Shown piece after piece: positions 25,810-33,634 of a stretch of DNA of 33,634 nt. Position 1 is the stretch's first letter; each line of letters opens with the position of its first letter. The stretch covers positions 1 through 33,634 of the forward strand of contig CALJJQ010000031.1 in the NCBI GenBank assembly GCA_937973965.1, read 5' to 3'. The position numbers and the translations under genes were made by a program. The notes under the pieces are model-generated. The model was not told the DNA's origin. It did no database searches and worked only from the letters and a program-made list of their open reading frames with translations. The DNA is from an uncultured Calothrix sp. (GTDB lineage: Bacteria; Cyanobacteriota; Cyanobacteriia; Cyanobacteriales; Nostocaceae).

Positions 25810-26507
25810 GATTTTTCTCCTCTGCTCATTGATTATTTTTGACTGATAAATTGTAAATTTCGACCATTAAAGCTTCAATAATCAGCGTTGCAAAACCCTA
25901 GTTCTTAGTCGTGATTATGAGATTGCTTCCTGACACCGCAATGACGAAAACTCCTGTTTTGATTATGTAGGAAGTTTAATCCCATGACTTACTTGAAAAT
26001 CGAAACCCTTGCAGAAAAGTGATATATTATGTCTCTAAATAGAAATTCATACCAGTATTTAGCAACAACCGATAAACCATTTTTTTATCATTATCTGATT
26101 ATTCACAGCTATCAACTAGCAGCTTCTCAAATAACAAAATCTGCGCTACACATGATAAGGTATATATTTATAAATGTCCATTCATACTCATCACAAATTT
26201 TGAAAAATTAACTCAATCGTATAAGCTTTTTCAATCAATAAAAGAAAAACAGGGAATGCTCAAGCCATATCTTTGGCTTTGTCCCCAGGATATGGAAAAC
26301 TGGAAAGTGAATATTGTAAAGTGAAACTATAGGTTGCTCAATTGGGGTATGAATTATCATTATTTACAATTTTGTAATCAAACCAAAATCACCGTGGTTG
26401 TGTAGAGACGTAGCAATGCTACTTCTCTACCACAAAACGTAAATTTTCCATTCATATTTGTATTCAGCAACGCCAAAATTATCATCACCAGCTAATCTCC
26501 CAGTAAC
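25810..26507. other. Long spacer with a 120-bp dispersed element
   Basis: About 700 bp without a gene that I can support. A 60-codon frame at 26029-26211 lacks any recognisable composition or ribosome binding site. The main element is the second copy of the 120-bp repeat at 26351-26474, ending about 30 bp before the next gene, where it could influence that gene's promoter. Confidence 0.5.
26351..26474 (+). repeat. About 120-bp dispersed element with internal palindrome (copy 2 of 2)
   Basis: Homologous to 13786-13903 in the same orientation. The palindrome here is GTAGAGACGTAGCAATGCTA followed by CTTCTCTAC, with one arm slightly degraded. It ends with ATTTGTATTCAGCAACGCC. Confidence 0.7.
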
Positions 26508-26912
26508 ATGTCCGCGACCGAGTATCATCAACCCAAACCAATTGATTATTCTGCGCCGATTATCAAACGAGCAGAACGTTCCCTAATATGCTCACCCTTC
26601 CAACTCAAGTTATTTACCACGATGGCAGAAGAACGGGTTCCCATCAGTGAAATAGCGGAGATGCAGGGTGTAAAAAATCAATATACTTCTAAACCGATGT
26701 CCGAATTGGTAGTAGATAATGCCCTTGTTTGGTTGATACAGGTAGGGTTAGTGCGACGTGAAGTCGATGGACAGGGGATTACCGATAGTTTTCGTTTAAC
26801 ACCCTTGGGTAAACAAATAGTTAAGAAAATTGCTTGGGAAAAATTACCTCAACCAACATGGGGCGATCGCGTGGCTAATTTTTGCACTCGCTGGTTGCGT
26901 ATTCCCTTTTAA
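26508..26912 (+). CDS. Npun_F0494-like conserved cyanobacterial protein
   Basis: A 134-aa soluble protein of unknown function. The central part (VPISEIAEMQGVKNQYT, LVVDNALVWLIQVGLVRREVDGQGITDSF) and RLTPLGKQIV look like a winged-helix DNA-binding fold, with a recognition-helix-like segment followed by a beta-hairpin wing. The block from DNALVWLIQVG to RLTPLG matches what I remember of the Npun_F0494 family. A regulatory role is inferred from the fold impression only. The start is ATG 26508; no clear ribosome binding site precedes it. It is followed by a terminator-like hairpin and the convergent aminopeptidase gene. Confidence 0.75.
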   Translation: MSATEYHQPKPIDYSAPIIKRAERSLICSPFQLKLFTTMAEERVPISEIAEMQGVKNQYTSKPMSELVVDNALVWLIQVGLVRREVDGQGITDSFRLTPLGKQIVKKIAWEKLPQPTWGDRVANFCTRWLRIPF

Positions 26913-26932
26913 GGTCGGGAAAGTAGGAGAAC

Positions 26933-26957
26933 AGACGACCTTTTGGAGTCGTCTTTT
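26933..26957 (+). terminator. Rho-independent terminator candidate
   Basis: Perfect arms AGACGAC/GTCGTCT enclose an 8-nt loop followed by TTT. It lies 21 nt after the Npun_F0494-like stop and just before the convergent pepP stop. Confidence 0.6.
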
Positions 26958-26960
26958 CCC

Positions 26961-28283
26961 CTATGCTTCCAAATCTGCAATTTCCTTGGGAACACCTGCG
27001 GTCAGAACTTCATTTCCAGTTGCTGTGACTAACACATCATCTTCAATGCGAATACCAATTCCTGACCAACGGGGGTGAATGGGGGGTTGACCTTCAGCAG
27101 GTTCAGTATTCGGTACAATGTAAATACCCGGTTCAACGGTGAGAACCTGTCCTGCTTGGAGAATTTGCGGCTTATCTTCCCCATGTTGATAAACACCCAC
27201 ATCATGGACATCTAAACCTAACCAGTGTCCGGTACGATGCATATAGAAGGGTTTATATTTCTCTTCACTGATGAGGGTATCAATATCTCCCTGGAGAATC
27301 CCCAAATCCACCAGTCCTTCCGTAATTACCCGGACGGCAGTATCGTGGTGTAAATTATAGGCATTTCCCGGTTTAACCTGCTCAAGCGCCTGTTTTTGGG
27401 CAGTTAAAACAATTTTGTATAAAGCCTTTTGTTCCCCCGTGAATTTGCCATCAACCGGGAAAGTACGGGTAATATCGGAATTATAGTAACCATAGGCACA
27501 TCCAGCGTCAATTAATAGTAACTCTTGGGGCTGCAACTGGCGGCTATTTTCGATGTAGTGGAGTACACAGGCATTGGCACCCGATGCTACAATCGAAGGA
27601 TAGGCTGGGCCACTTGCACCATGTAATTTAAAAGTATGCTCAATTTCCGCTTGCACTTGGTATTCATAGACACCAGGTTTAGCAAAATCCATTGCCCGGA
27701 TATGGGCTGCAACGGCGATGTCAGCAGCCTTGCGCATCAATGACAATTCGGTCTCACTTTTAACTAAGCGCATCGGGTGGAGAACATGGGCAATATCTTC
27801 AATCGCAACTGGACCCGTTCCCCGTTTCGGATAGGTACGTAATAGCTGTTGCCAATGTTTGATCACAGTATCATTAAAATGGCGATCGCGACCAAATCGG
27901 TAATAAATCCGTTCAGCTTTTTCCAGGTATTGGGGTAATTTCTCATTTAATTCGCTGATGGGATATGCTTCATCAGCACCATATAATTCCTTTGCACCTT
28001 CCACTCCACAACGATAGCCACTCCAAATTTCCTTTTCCCGGTCTTTAGGTTGGACGAATAAAACAAATTTATGTTCTTCGTGGTGAGGTGCTAACACTGC
28101 GACCGCTTCAGCTTCATTAAATCCAGTTAAATAATAAAAATCGCTATCTTGACGGTAAGCATATTCCACATCATTATGCATCACAGCCATTGGTGCGCTA
28201 CGGAAAATCGCAGTTCCATTCCCGATTTTTGCCATTAACCGTTCACGACGCTGTTTATATTCAATTTGCATATCCGGTTGCAT
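26961..28283 (-). CDS. pepP: Xaa-Pro aminopeptidase (aminopeptidase P)
   Basis: A 440-aa dimetal M24 peptidase that removes N-terminal residues preceding proline. The N-terminal aminopeptidase-P domain covers 1-170 (AIFRSAPMAVMHNDVEYAYRQD, FYYLTGF). The catalytic pita-bread domain follows, with metal ligands in LLIDAGCAYGYYNSDITRTF (two Asp), HRTGHWLGLDVHD (His), VEPGIYI (Glu) and IRIEDDVLVT (Glu). The length matches E. coli PepP (about 440). The first ATG (28283) and a second ATG four codons in (28271) are both possible; no Shine-Dalgarno decides. Cytosolic protein turnover is the expected role. Confidence 0.95.
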   Translation of the reverse strand: MQPDMQIEYKQRRERLMAKIGNGTAIFRSAPMAVMHNDVEYAYRQDSDFYYLTGFNEAEAVAVLAPHHEEHKFVLFVQPKDREKEIWSGYRCGVEGAKELYGADEAYPISELNEKLPQYLEKAERIYYRFGRDRHFNDTVIKHWQQLLRTYPKRGTGPVAIEDIAHVLHPMRLVKSETELSLMRKAADIAVAAHIRAMDFAKPGVYEYQVQAEIEHTFKLHGASGPAYPSIVASGANACVLHYIENSRQLQPQELLLIDAGCAYGYYNSDITRTFPVDGKFTGEQKALYKIVLTAQKQALEQVKPGNAYNLHHDTAVRVITEGLVDLGILQGDIDTLISEEKYKPFYMHRTGHWLGLDVHDVGVYQHGEDKPQILQAGQVLTVEPGIYIVPNTEPAEGQPPIHPRWSGIGIRIEDDVLVTATGNEVLTAGVPKEIADLEA

Positions 28284-28338
28284 TTAATATTTGTGAGCGT
28301 AAGTTACTGTGTATTTTAGCTTGATAAACTGAAAGAAG

Positions 28339-28367
28339 AAAAGCCGTCCTAGAAGGACAGGGCTTTC
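28339..28367. repeat. Hairpin AAAGCCGTCCT...AGGACAGGGCTTT, possible transposon-end remnant
   Basis: An interrupted inverted repeat: AAAGCC/GGGCTTT outer arms and GTCCT/AGGAC inner arms. It lies between the divergent pepP and FG-GAP genes. Hairpins of this kind occur at ends of IS200/IS605-type elements, but no transposase is near, so the origin is speculative. Confidence 0.35.
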
Positions 28368-28564
28368 AACCCATTTCTTCGGTAAATGGAGTGAGCAGGG
28401 AGTAGCCATCATCCCCATCCACCCCCATTGAGCAAAATTACGTATATTCATGTTTGTCTGATACAGAATGGCTCGGCTATAACGGAGATGGTTTTCGTAT
28501 ATCTAAGTATAACTTTTAATATTATTCTCCCATCTAGCTATTTTCACAGGGGTGAAACCAAGGT

Positions 28565-29785
28565 ATGTATCAGACAAAAAATAACGCTTTAGAATTGGAT
28601 GCTGGATTAACTCAGGTTAATTCCGGAGGTGGAAACCCGTCCACAATTTTGAGTACGGATTTAGATAGTGGTTCCTTCGCATCCGTAAAATTACTCAGTT
28701 CATCCCAATCAGCAAGTTCACCTCGCAAATCCTGGATGATTCCGACTGATTTTAATGGGGATGGCAAAACAGATTTAATTTGGCGAGATGAGAATACTGG
28801 GAATTTACAAATCTGGTTAATGAATGGTGCAAATACGATTTCTGTATTTCCACTGGAGGGAATGAATCGGGATTGGGATTTTAAAATTGGCGATTTTAAT
28901 GGTGATGGTAAGAGTGATTTATTTTGGCGGAATTATAAAACTGGTGAAAATCAGGTTTGGTACAATAACAATAATGGGAACAGTTTTACCAAGACGAATT
29001 TAATCCGTGTTGATCCGCAAACTTTAGGCTATTGGGATTTTAAAGTTGGTGATTTTGATGGGGATGGTAAGCATGATTTAATGTGGCGAAATTACACCAA
29101 TGGTCAAAATGCCATTTGGACTATTGAGGGTCAGGAGGTGACTGGTAGATTCCTGGATACACTGGATAGAGAAAATTTAAAATACGATTTTTTAATTGGT
29201 GATTTTAATGGGGATGGTAAAACAGATTTATTTTGGCGACATTACCAAACTGGTGTGAATGCGGTGTGGTTAATGGATGGTTTTCAATACACACAAACAG
29301 GTTTTGTTTTTACCCTTAATGATTTTAATTGGGATGTGAAAATTGGTGATAGTAATAACGATGGGAAAAGTGATTTATTCTGGAATCATCTCCAAAATGG
29401 AAAAGTAGCAATTTGGCAATTTCATGGAGTTCAAGTCCAACAAGCAGAATTTATTTACACAATTCCCGACACAGATTGGGAACATGCTATCGGTGATGTG
29501 AATGGTGATGGTAAAACGGATTTAATTTGGCGTAATTATCGAGATAATAAAGTTGCCATTTGGGAAATAGATGGTTTTAATTTTAATGGTTATTTCCTGG
29601 GTAATCCCCATAAAACAGTCGGAAGTACGGAGGAATTTTCCGTTAGGGATGTCAATGGAGATGGTAAAGCCGATTTAATTTGGCGTAATTACGAATCCGG
29701 TGATAATCGTCTCTGGTTTATTATTAATCAGGATGCAAGTTCTCAACCTTTAGCTAATTTATCTAGGGGTTGGTTGTTATATTAA
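28565..29785 (+). CDS. FG-GAP/VCBS-like seven-repeat beta-propeller protein
   Basis: A 406-aa protein made almost entirely of seven repeats of about 48 residues. Each starts with a calcium-binding loop of the form DxNxDGKxDLxWR (the first at residue 62, DFNGDGKTDLIWR) and carries a following NxVWxMxG-type strand. Seven repeats suit a seven-bladed propeller. The fifth repeat deviates (DSNNDGKSDLFWN). The N-terminal 60 residues are polar, Ser/Gly-rich and lack a signal peptide. If exported, it would need a C-terminal type I signal or another route; none is obvious. Such proteins often mediate adhesion or surface binding. The start ATG 28565 has AAGG directly before it and AGGGG about 13 nt upstream. 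Confidence 0.9.
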   Translation: MYQTKNNALELDAGLTQVNSGGGNPSTILSTDLDSGSFASVKLLSSSQSASSPRKSWMIPTDFNGDGKTDLIWRDENTGNLQIWLMNGANTISVFPLEGMNRDWDFKIGDFNGDGKSDLFWRNYKTGENQVWYNNNNGNSFTKTNLIRVDPQTLGYWDFKVGDFDGDGKHDLMWRNYTNGQNAIWTIEGQEVTGRFLDTLDRENLKYDFLIGDFNGDGKTDLFWRHYQTGVNAVWLMDGFQYTQTGFVFTLNDFNWDVKIGDSNNDGKSDLFWNHLQNGKVAIWQFHGVQVQQAEFIYTIPDTDWEHAIGDVNGDGKTDLIWRNYRDNKVAIWEIDGFNFNGYFLGNPHKTVGSTEEFSVRDVNGDGKADLIWRNYESGDNRLWFIINQDASSQPLANLSRGWLLY

Positions 29786-29837
29786 CCCAAGTTGCTAGTA
29801 CTGTACGGTGTAAATACGCTTACCATTTCCCTACCTC

Positions 29838-29893
29838 GCGTGAATGAAGGTGGAACCTTCACGCACTGGATGACCACGCAGAGCATAGTCACC
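29838..29893. repeat. Tandem hairpins related to the 17843-17950 cluster
   Basis: First hairpin 29838-29864: GCGTGAATGAAGGT/ACCTTCACGC-type arms. Second 29868-29893: GGATGACCACGC/GCATAGTCACC arms. The second corresponds to the core GGTGACTATGC...GTAGTCACC of 17852-17876 and the first to the GAATGAAGG element. A composite T-rich block and the 29934-29953 palindrome follow. Confidence 0.65.
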
Positions 29894-29895
29894 AA

Positions 29896-29953
29896 ATAAA
29901 TACTTCACAAGCTCGTTTTTTGGGAGGAAGAAGAGACGCGATATATCGCGTCT
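29896..29953. repeat. Composite repeat with palindrome (copy 6 of 6)
   Basis: ATACTTCACAAGCTCG, then TTTTTTGGGAGG, then the perfect palindrome AGACGCGATATATCGCGTCT (29934-29953). The block order is the same as at 12146-12231. Confidence 0.6.
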
Positions 29954-30056
29954 TTACTATTTTTCCGCAAGCCCTACTTACCCTGAGTTGCTGTTGTTTC
30001 GCTTTTTACCCAAATGCAAGCATTATGGGTAGGGACTGCGCTCAACATTTTTCTGT

Positions 30057-30803
30057 TCAACTACTTAAGGCTTTAAAAAAGCGTTGTAAACCACGCATCA
30101 CACCGGGTTTTTTCCCTGTACTCACAGGTGTACCATTTTCCCCATTAGTGGTGGTTTGTCCTCCGGCTAAAATCAAATCTAGTTCGTCCCCAGAGGGTTT
30201 TTTCGGTAGTTCGGCGATTTTTTCGTAGTCATCACTGGTTTTAACCCAAACTTCCCACATTCCGGGATAACAGCGAAAAACCGCAGCTTCCTCAAATATC
30301 GGACGCAGGTAATAACAGGATTCGATGGTATTGATGAAGCGATCGCGAGTTTGTCGAGCTGCATAACCAATCCCAACTGTACCCGAATCCTCTAAGCGGG
30401 GATTCAGCAATACGTGGGGACGTTCGCCAATTTCTGCACAAATTTTTTCCAACTGCGGTAATTCTACCGATGTCGGAGCCACAAATACAAATATTTCATC
30501 TTCCGGTTGCACTTTCGTCTGAATCGATGCAGCCCTTCCCGTACCGATGTCTAAAATTTTATAGCTCACCTCCGTCCAATCCCGTCGAGCTAAAGCTGCA
30601 CTCCCTGCATCTGCAAACATCACTTTCAGTTTTTCCCCATAATCCTGGAATGCAGGTATAAATTGCTGCGCAACTCCCATGTATTTCAGTTCCGGGAACA
30701 GTAACTCTACTTGTAAACGATTGTAACCATCAGCCAGGGCTGCTAAAGTAGCTGTACGGGCTTGAGCGATCGCGTCTTCGAGGGTTTTTGGTAATTCGGT
30801 CAT
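30057..30803 (-). CDS. DUF1995 family protein
   Basis: A 248-aa protein conserved in oxygenic phototrophs. Recognisable parts are the N-terminal LPKTLEDAIAQARTATLAAL, LQVELLFPELKYMGVAQQF, a predicted strand IFVFVAPTSVELPQLEKI (an NTP-binding-like fold without a Walker motif) and YYLRPIFEEAAVFRCYPGMWEVW. Plant DUF1995 proteins such as LPA3 help assemble photosystem II; the bacterial function is not established. The C-terminal 50 residues are polar and probably disordered. The start ATG 30803 suits the family N-terminus. NDH-2 lies upstream on the same strand, with about 245 bp between. Confidence 0.88.
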   Translation of the reverse strand: MTELPKTLEDAIAQARTATLAALADGYNRLQVELLFPELKYMGVAQQFIPAFQDYGEKLKVMFADAGSAALARRDWTEVSYKILDIGTGRAASIQTKVQPEDEIFVFVAPTSVELPQLEKICAEIGERPHVLLNPRLEDSGTVGIGYAARQTRDRFINTIESCYYLRPIFEEAAVFRCYPGMWEVWVKTSDDYEKIAELPKKPSGDELDLILAGGQTTTNGENGTPVSTGKKPGVMRGLQRFFKALSS

Positions 30804-30956
30804 GGATTCAAACGGCTTTGATATAGGGGTTTTGATTCCGATTAACTTTTACCATTTTACCGAAAACTCGATCAGAACCAGGTTTCTGTTATTCAGTTGA
30901 CGGTTGAACCTTAAGCCCTAACTAGCAAATCAACTTGGATGGGTGAGATCAAGGCA

Positions 30957-31015
30957 CGTAGTTACGCTTGAGCGCTTGATATTAAAGCTGTTTCGTGGCT
31001 CAAACCACAACTACG
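30957..31015. other. Long stem-loop between the NDH-2 and DUF1995 genes
   Basis: Outer arms CGTAGTT/AACTACG and inner arms TTGAGC/GCTCAA enclose a loop of 24 nt, with unpaired junctions. It lies 35 nt past the NDH-2 stop and could be a 3'-end structure for that mRNA; no T-tract is present. The rest of the 30804-31049 spacer shows nothing further. Confidence 0.35.
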
Positions 31016-31049
31016 AACCCCGGATCTTGATGTAGTGAAGTATTAGGGA

Positions 31050-32393
31050 TTAGGCTTTGACTGTTTTTTCCATTGTGGGTTGGTGGGTAATTACTTTCGC
31101 CAAGGCTAAAGACTCTTGACCGGTAATCAATCGGGAACCACGTTTACGGGTGAGGTAGTTCCATGCCCACTGAATCATGACTATTAGCTTATTGTCAAAC
31201 TCAATTAAGAAATAAATATGGATGAGTAACCAGAAGATCCAAGCAAAGAAACCTTGTAATTTGATCGGACCTAAATCGACAACGGCTGCATTTTGGCCGA
31301 TCATGGCCAGACTACCATAGTCATTATATTTGAAAGGAGGCACACTTCTACCTCGCAAGCGTCTGCGAATTAACTTGGCAACATATTCACCCTCTTGAAT
31401 CGCCACTGGTGCCACACCTGGAAGGGGTTTATCATTCTGGTGAGAGAAATTGGCCACGTCTCCCACAGCAAAAATATTTTTGTACCCCTTAATACTCAAA
31501 TCCGGCTCAACCATGACTCGTCCAGAGCGATCGCATTCTACTCCTGTACGTAATGCCAGAATTTTCGCCATCGGTGAGGCTTGAATCCCTGCTGCCCATA
31601 AAATGGTTTTGGAGGTAATTTTGTGAATTTCGTCCCCTTGTTTATAGGTGACTACGTTATTTTCAATATTGATTACCCGCGTCTTAGTTCGTACACTTGC
31701 ACCCAACTTTTCTAAAGATTCCGCAGCTGCTTTCGATAATTGCGGTGCTAGGGACGGCAAAACCCGGTCTGCCCCTTGTAACAGGATCACCTTCGTTTCT
31801 GAGGTGTCGATGTCCCGAAAATCCTCCTTCAGGGTCTTATAGGCTAACTCCGCGATCGCTCCTGCTAACTCTACCCCCGTTGGACCACCACCAACAATCA
31901 CAAAGGTTAACAATGCCCGGCGTTTAACTGGATCGGTTTCTTTTTCTGCTGCTTCAAAGGCACTAAAAATCCGCCGACGGATTTCAATCGCATCTTCTAC
32001 GGTTTTTAATCCTGGAGCCACTTCTTTCCAAGCATCATTACCAAAATAGGAATGATTTGCCCCCGTCGCCACCACTAGAGTATCGTACTTGACGATGCGA
32101 TCACTCATAATCACTTCTTGGGTTTTCGGGTCAATATCGCTGACCTCCCCCAACAAGACTTTGGTATTTTTACTTTTGCTGAGAATTGACCGCAAGGGAG
32201 AGGAAATATCACCAGGTGATAGCGTACCCGTCGCAACCTGATATAAAAGCGGTTGAAATAAATGAAAGTTACGTTTATCAATCAAAGTTACGTCTACATC
32301 CGCTTTCGCTAACGCCTTGGCTGTATACAGTCCACCAAAACCTCCACCGATAATCACCACCTGATGTCTTTGATTATAAAGAGAAGCTACCAT
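31050..32393 (-). CDS. Type II NADH dehydrogenase (NDH-2), NAD(P)/FAD-dependent oxidoreductase
   Basis: A 447-aa single-subunit, non-proton-pumping NADH:quinone oxidoreductase. The FAD-binding dinucleotide motif is VVIIGGGFGGLYTAKAL (12-28), with an acidic strand end LIDKRN. HLFQPLLYQVATG (44-56) is the conserved NDH-2 block near the flavin and quinone site. The NADH-binding motif is VIVGGGPTGVELAGAI (165-180), followed by IFAVGDVA (FAD pyrimidine contact). The hydrophobic, amphipathic C-terminus (GFFAWIFWLLIHIYFLIEF) should anchor it in the thylakoid or plasma membrane. AAGGAAAT lies about 12 nt before ATG 32393. Cyanobacteria have several paralogues (ndbA/B/C), and I do not assign one. Confidence 0.93.
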   Translation of the reverse strand: MVASLYNQRHQVVIIGGGFGGLYTAKALAKADVDVTLIDKRNFHLFQPLLYQVATGTLSPGDISSPLRSILSKSKNTKVLLGEVSDIDPKTQEVIMSDRIVKYDTLVVATGANHSYFGNDAWKEVAPGLKTVEDAIEIRRRIFSAFEAAEKETDPVKRRALLTFVIVGGGPTGVELAGAIAELAYKTLKEDFRDIDTSETKVILLQGADRVLPSLAPQLSKAAAESLEKLGASVRTKTRVINIENNVVTYKQGDEIHKITSKTILWAAGIQASPMAKILALRTGVECDRSGRVMVEPDLSIKGYKNIFAVGDVANFSHQNDKPLPGVAPVAIQEGEYVAKLIRRRLRGRSVPPFKYNDYGSLAMIGQNAAVVDLGPIKLQGFFAWIFWLLIHIYFLIEFDNKLIVMIQWAWNYLTRKRGSRLITGQESLALAKVITHQPTMEKTVKA

Positions 32394-32657
32394 AAGTAAT
32401 ATTTCCTTTTGTCAAGAAAAATTTAACTATTCTTAACAAACATGTAACAAAATCATAATATTTATTGCAGCTTGTGTGGAACAGTTTTCAAAATTATGAA
32501 ATGCAGCGAAATTTACGATTGAAATTGAAGTAGAGACGACTCGTCGAGTCTTATTTTGTGTTAGTTCTAGTTTGTTGGCGATAGGAAATAATTATTGTGA
32601 GTGTGATGCGATCGCTTGATTAATGTTAAGAGTCAAAAAAATACTGTTCACCAACCT
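32394..32657. other. Divergent promoter spacer with a partial palindromic repeat
   Basis: About 260 bp between NDH-2 (minus) and the unknown gene at 32658. A degenerate GTAGAGACGA-type palindrome (32530-32551, GTAGAGACGACTCGTCGAGTCT) and a HIP1-like site at about 32608 are visible. Confidence 0.4.
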
Positions 32658-32954
32658 ATGCGTGTGCGAATTGAAGAAGACCTACTGATTATTCATCACG
32701 AGGATTTACCTGAATACAAAAAAGGTGGATCAGTTGTCCGCAATAGTTACTTTTGGGCTTTGCGTTCGATTGCAGGTTCAGCCAAACGTCATGGTGATTG
32801 GGAGTACGAACAGGAGGTATGGTTTGCCTTAGCGAGGATGTTAATGTCCTTTACAGAATCGGGATACTTAGGTGTGAGGGAGACAATTTTAGAATTTCCT
32901 TCCAGTCAAGGAGAGATACCCGAAGTGTTTCGGTCTGTAGCGACTTGGGAGTAA
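32658..32954 (+). CDS. Conserved-looking hypothetical protein, 98 aa
   Basis: Not assigned. From ATG 32658 the product is MRVRIEEDLLIIHHEDLPEY followed by a Trp- and aromatic-rich helical segment (YFWALRSIAGSAKRHG, EYEQEVWFALARMLMSF) and a short C-terminal part (VRETILEFPSSQGEIPEVF). The frame is open to a TTG at 32616, but those 14 residues look non-coding. There are no Cys, no membrane helix and no signal peptide, so a small soluble protein is likely. The ordinary codon use and compact hydrophobic pattern make it a believable gene. No clear ribosome binding site precedes it. Confidence 0.65.
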   Translation: MRVRIEEDLLIIHHEDLPEYKKGGSVVRNSYFWALRSIAGSAKRHGDWEYEQEVWFALARMLMSFTESGYLGVRETILEFPSSQGEIPEVFRSVATWE

Positions 32955-33267
32955 TGTGATTTTAGATTTTGGATTACTCTACGGTCGATCCGCTTCGCGT
33001 CTATGGATTTTGGATTACTCTTCGGTTGATCTGCACTACATGGGTCTTGTGGATTTTGCGGAAAGTTGAGGGAAGATTTATTCTTCTGACAAGCTTTGGC
33101 GAAAAACTGACTCCACCACATCACTTACTTAACCGGGGAAAACCAATCCAGCAAACTTTCCCAGGTAGATTTGAGATTTTGGATTTACTGCTCTCTCGCT
33201 CTCTCACTCTTCATAGTTTAGTATTGATATTGAGATCAAAAAATTCATTCAGGTTATTTTATTGCTC
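32955..33267. other. Spacer with direct repeats and a ferredoxin-hairpin relative
   Basis: No gene is seen. The block GATTTTGGATTACTC plus T/A CGGT.GATC.GC occurs twice, at about 32966-32992 and 33006-33033. The segment at about 33048-33105 (GGATTTTGCGGAAAGTTG, AGATTTATTCTTC) is a diverged copy of the reverse complement of 16859-16912, the hairpin region after the ferredoxin gene. Confidence 0.5.
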
Positions 33268-33634
33268 ATGGTTTGGCCTTTTCAGTCGAAATTCCGAAAA
33301 CAAATTGCTCGAATCGAAATTACGGGTGCGATCGCAAGTGCTACGCGAAAGCGGGTATTGGAAGCGCTGAAAACGGTTGAAGATAGGAAATTCCCTGCTT
33401 TGTTGTTACGCATTGATAGTCCAGGGGGAACGGTGGGAGATTCCCAGGAAATTTATGCAGCTCTCAAGCGATTGCGGGACAAGGTAAAAATAATTGCTAG
33501 TTTTGGGAATATTTCTGCATCTGGTGGTGTTTATATTGGTATGGGTGCGCAGTATATCGTGGCCAATCCGGGAACGATTACCGGAAGCATTGGTGTGATT
33601 TTGCGCGGCAATAATTTAGAACGATTGCTAGAAA
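33268..33634 (+). CDS. sppA: Signal peptide peptidase SppA-type S49 peptidase (5' part, runs off the window)
   Basis: An incomplete gene, with 122 codons in the window starting at ATG 33268 (MVWPFQSKFRKQIARIEITG). It belongs to the S49 family, which degrades signal peptides or acts on membrane-associated substrates. Visible family motifs are LLRIDSPGGTVGDSQEIY (about 46-63), the nucleophile Ser in NISASGGVYIGMGA (about 84-97), ANPGTITGSIGV and an incomplete GNNLERLL at the edge. The catalytic Lys would lie further downstream outside the window. No N-terminal membrane helix is seen. The short form (single S49 domain of about 270 aa) is expected but cannot be confirmed. The frame stays open to the last base. 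Confidence 0.9.
   Translation, partial: MVWPFQSKFRKQIARIEITGAIASATRKRVLEALKTVEDRKFPALLLRIDSPGGTVGDSQEIYAALKRLRDKVKIIASFGNISASGGVYIGMGAQYIVANPGTITGSIGVILRGNNLERLLE

Noticed and set aside
26029-26211. 60-codon plus-strand frame
   Set aside because: Its composition (many Tyr, His, Ser, Ile) reflects AT-rich DNA. There is no ribosome binding site and no recognisable motif.

Overview
The window is chromosomal DNA of a filamentous, probably heterocyst-forming cyanobacterium (Nostocales type). Evidence for this is the many HIP1 octamers (GCGATCGC) inside and between genes, ndhH, a plant-type [2Fe-2S] ferredoxin, a ComFB-domain protein, a DUF1995 protein, an Npun_F0494-like protein, and long AT-rich spacers full of short palindromic repeats. 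No plasmid, phage or complete insertion sequence is visible.

Layout. 1-3.6 kb: an M23 cell-wall endopeptidase, a ComFB-domain protein, an L,D-transpeptidase on the minus strand and a possible 60-aa exported peptide. 3.8-6.5 kb: a sugar-type ABC ATPase and an FkbM methyltransferase, both minus. 6.7-9.8 kb: an uncatalogued 51-aa gene with a clear ribosome binding site, a Uma2 nuclease-like gene, and two decayed minus-strand genes, one of which looks like a CARF-HEPN (Csm6/Csx1-like) CRISPR ancillary ribonuclease. 9.8-12.1 kb: an Eis-like GNAT and S-formylglutathione hydrolase. 12.4-17.3 kb, all minus: an amino-acid-binding lipoprotein, an isochorismatase-fold hydrolase, SerC and a ferredoxin, then tRNA-Ser(GGA) on plus. 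18-23.4 kb: AqpZ, NdhH, a sugar nucleotidyltransferase and a DUF3616 gene broken by an amber codon and a frameshift. 23.8-28.3 kb: a CHAD protein, an AmiC-type amidase with peptidoglycan-binding repeats, an Npun_F0494-like protein and an Xaa-Pro aminopeptidase. 28.5-33.6 kb: a seven-repeat FG-GAP protein, DUF1995, a type II NADH dehydrogenase, a 112-aa-frame unknown, and the 5' part of a SppA-type S49 peptidase that runs off the end.

Genes are mostly single transcription units with long spacers, so neighbours say little about shared function. Loose themes are cell-wall turnover (M23, YkuD, amidase), redox and respiration (ferredoxin, NdhH, NDH-2) and central metabolism (SerC, FghA).

The most notable content is not a complete new system. 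It is the decayed CARF-HEPN locus, whose 3' end appears to be supplied by a dispersed repeat, the unlisted 51-aa gene, the DUF3616 pseudogene, and at least seven families of dispersed palindromic or composite repeats. No CRISPR array was seen.
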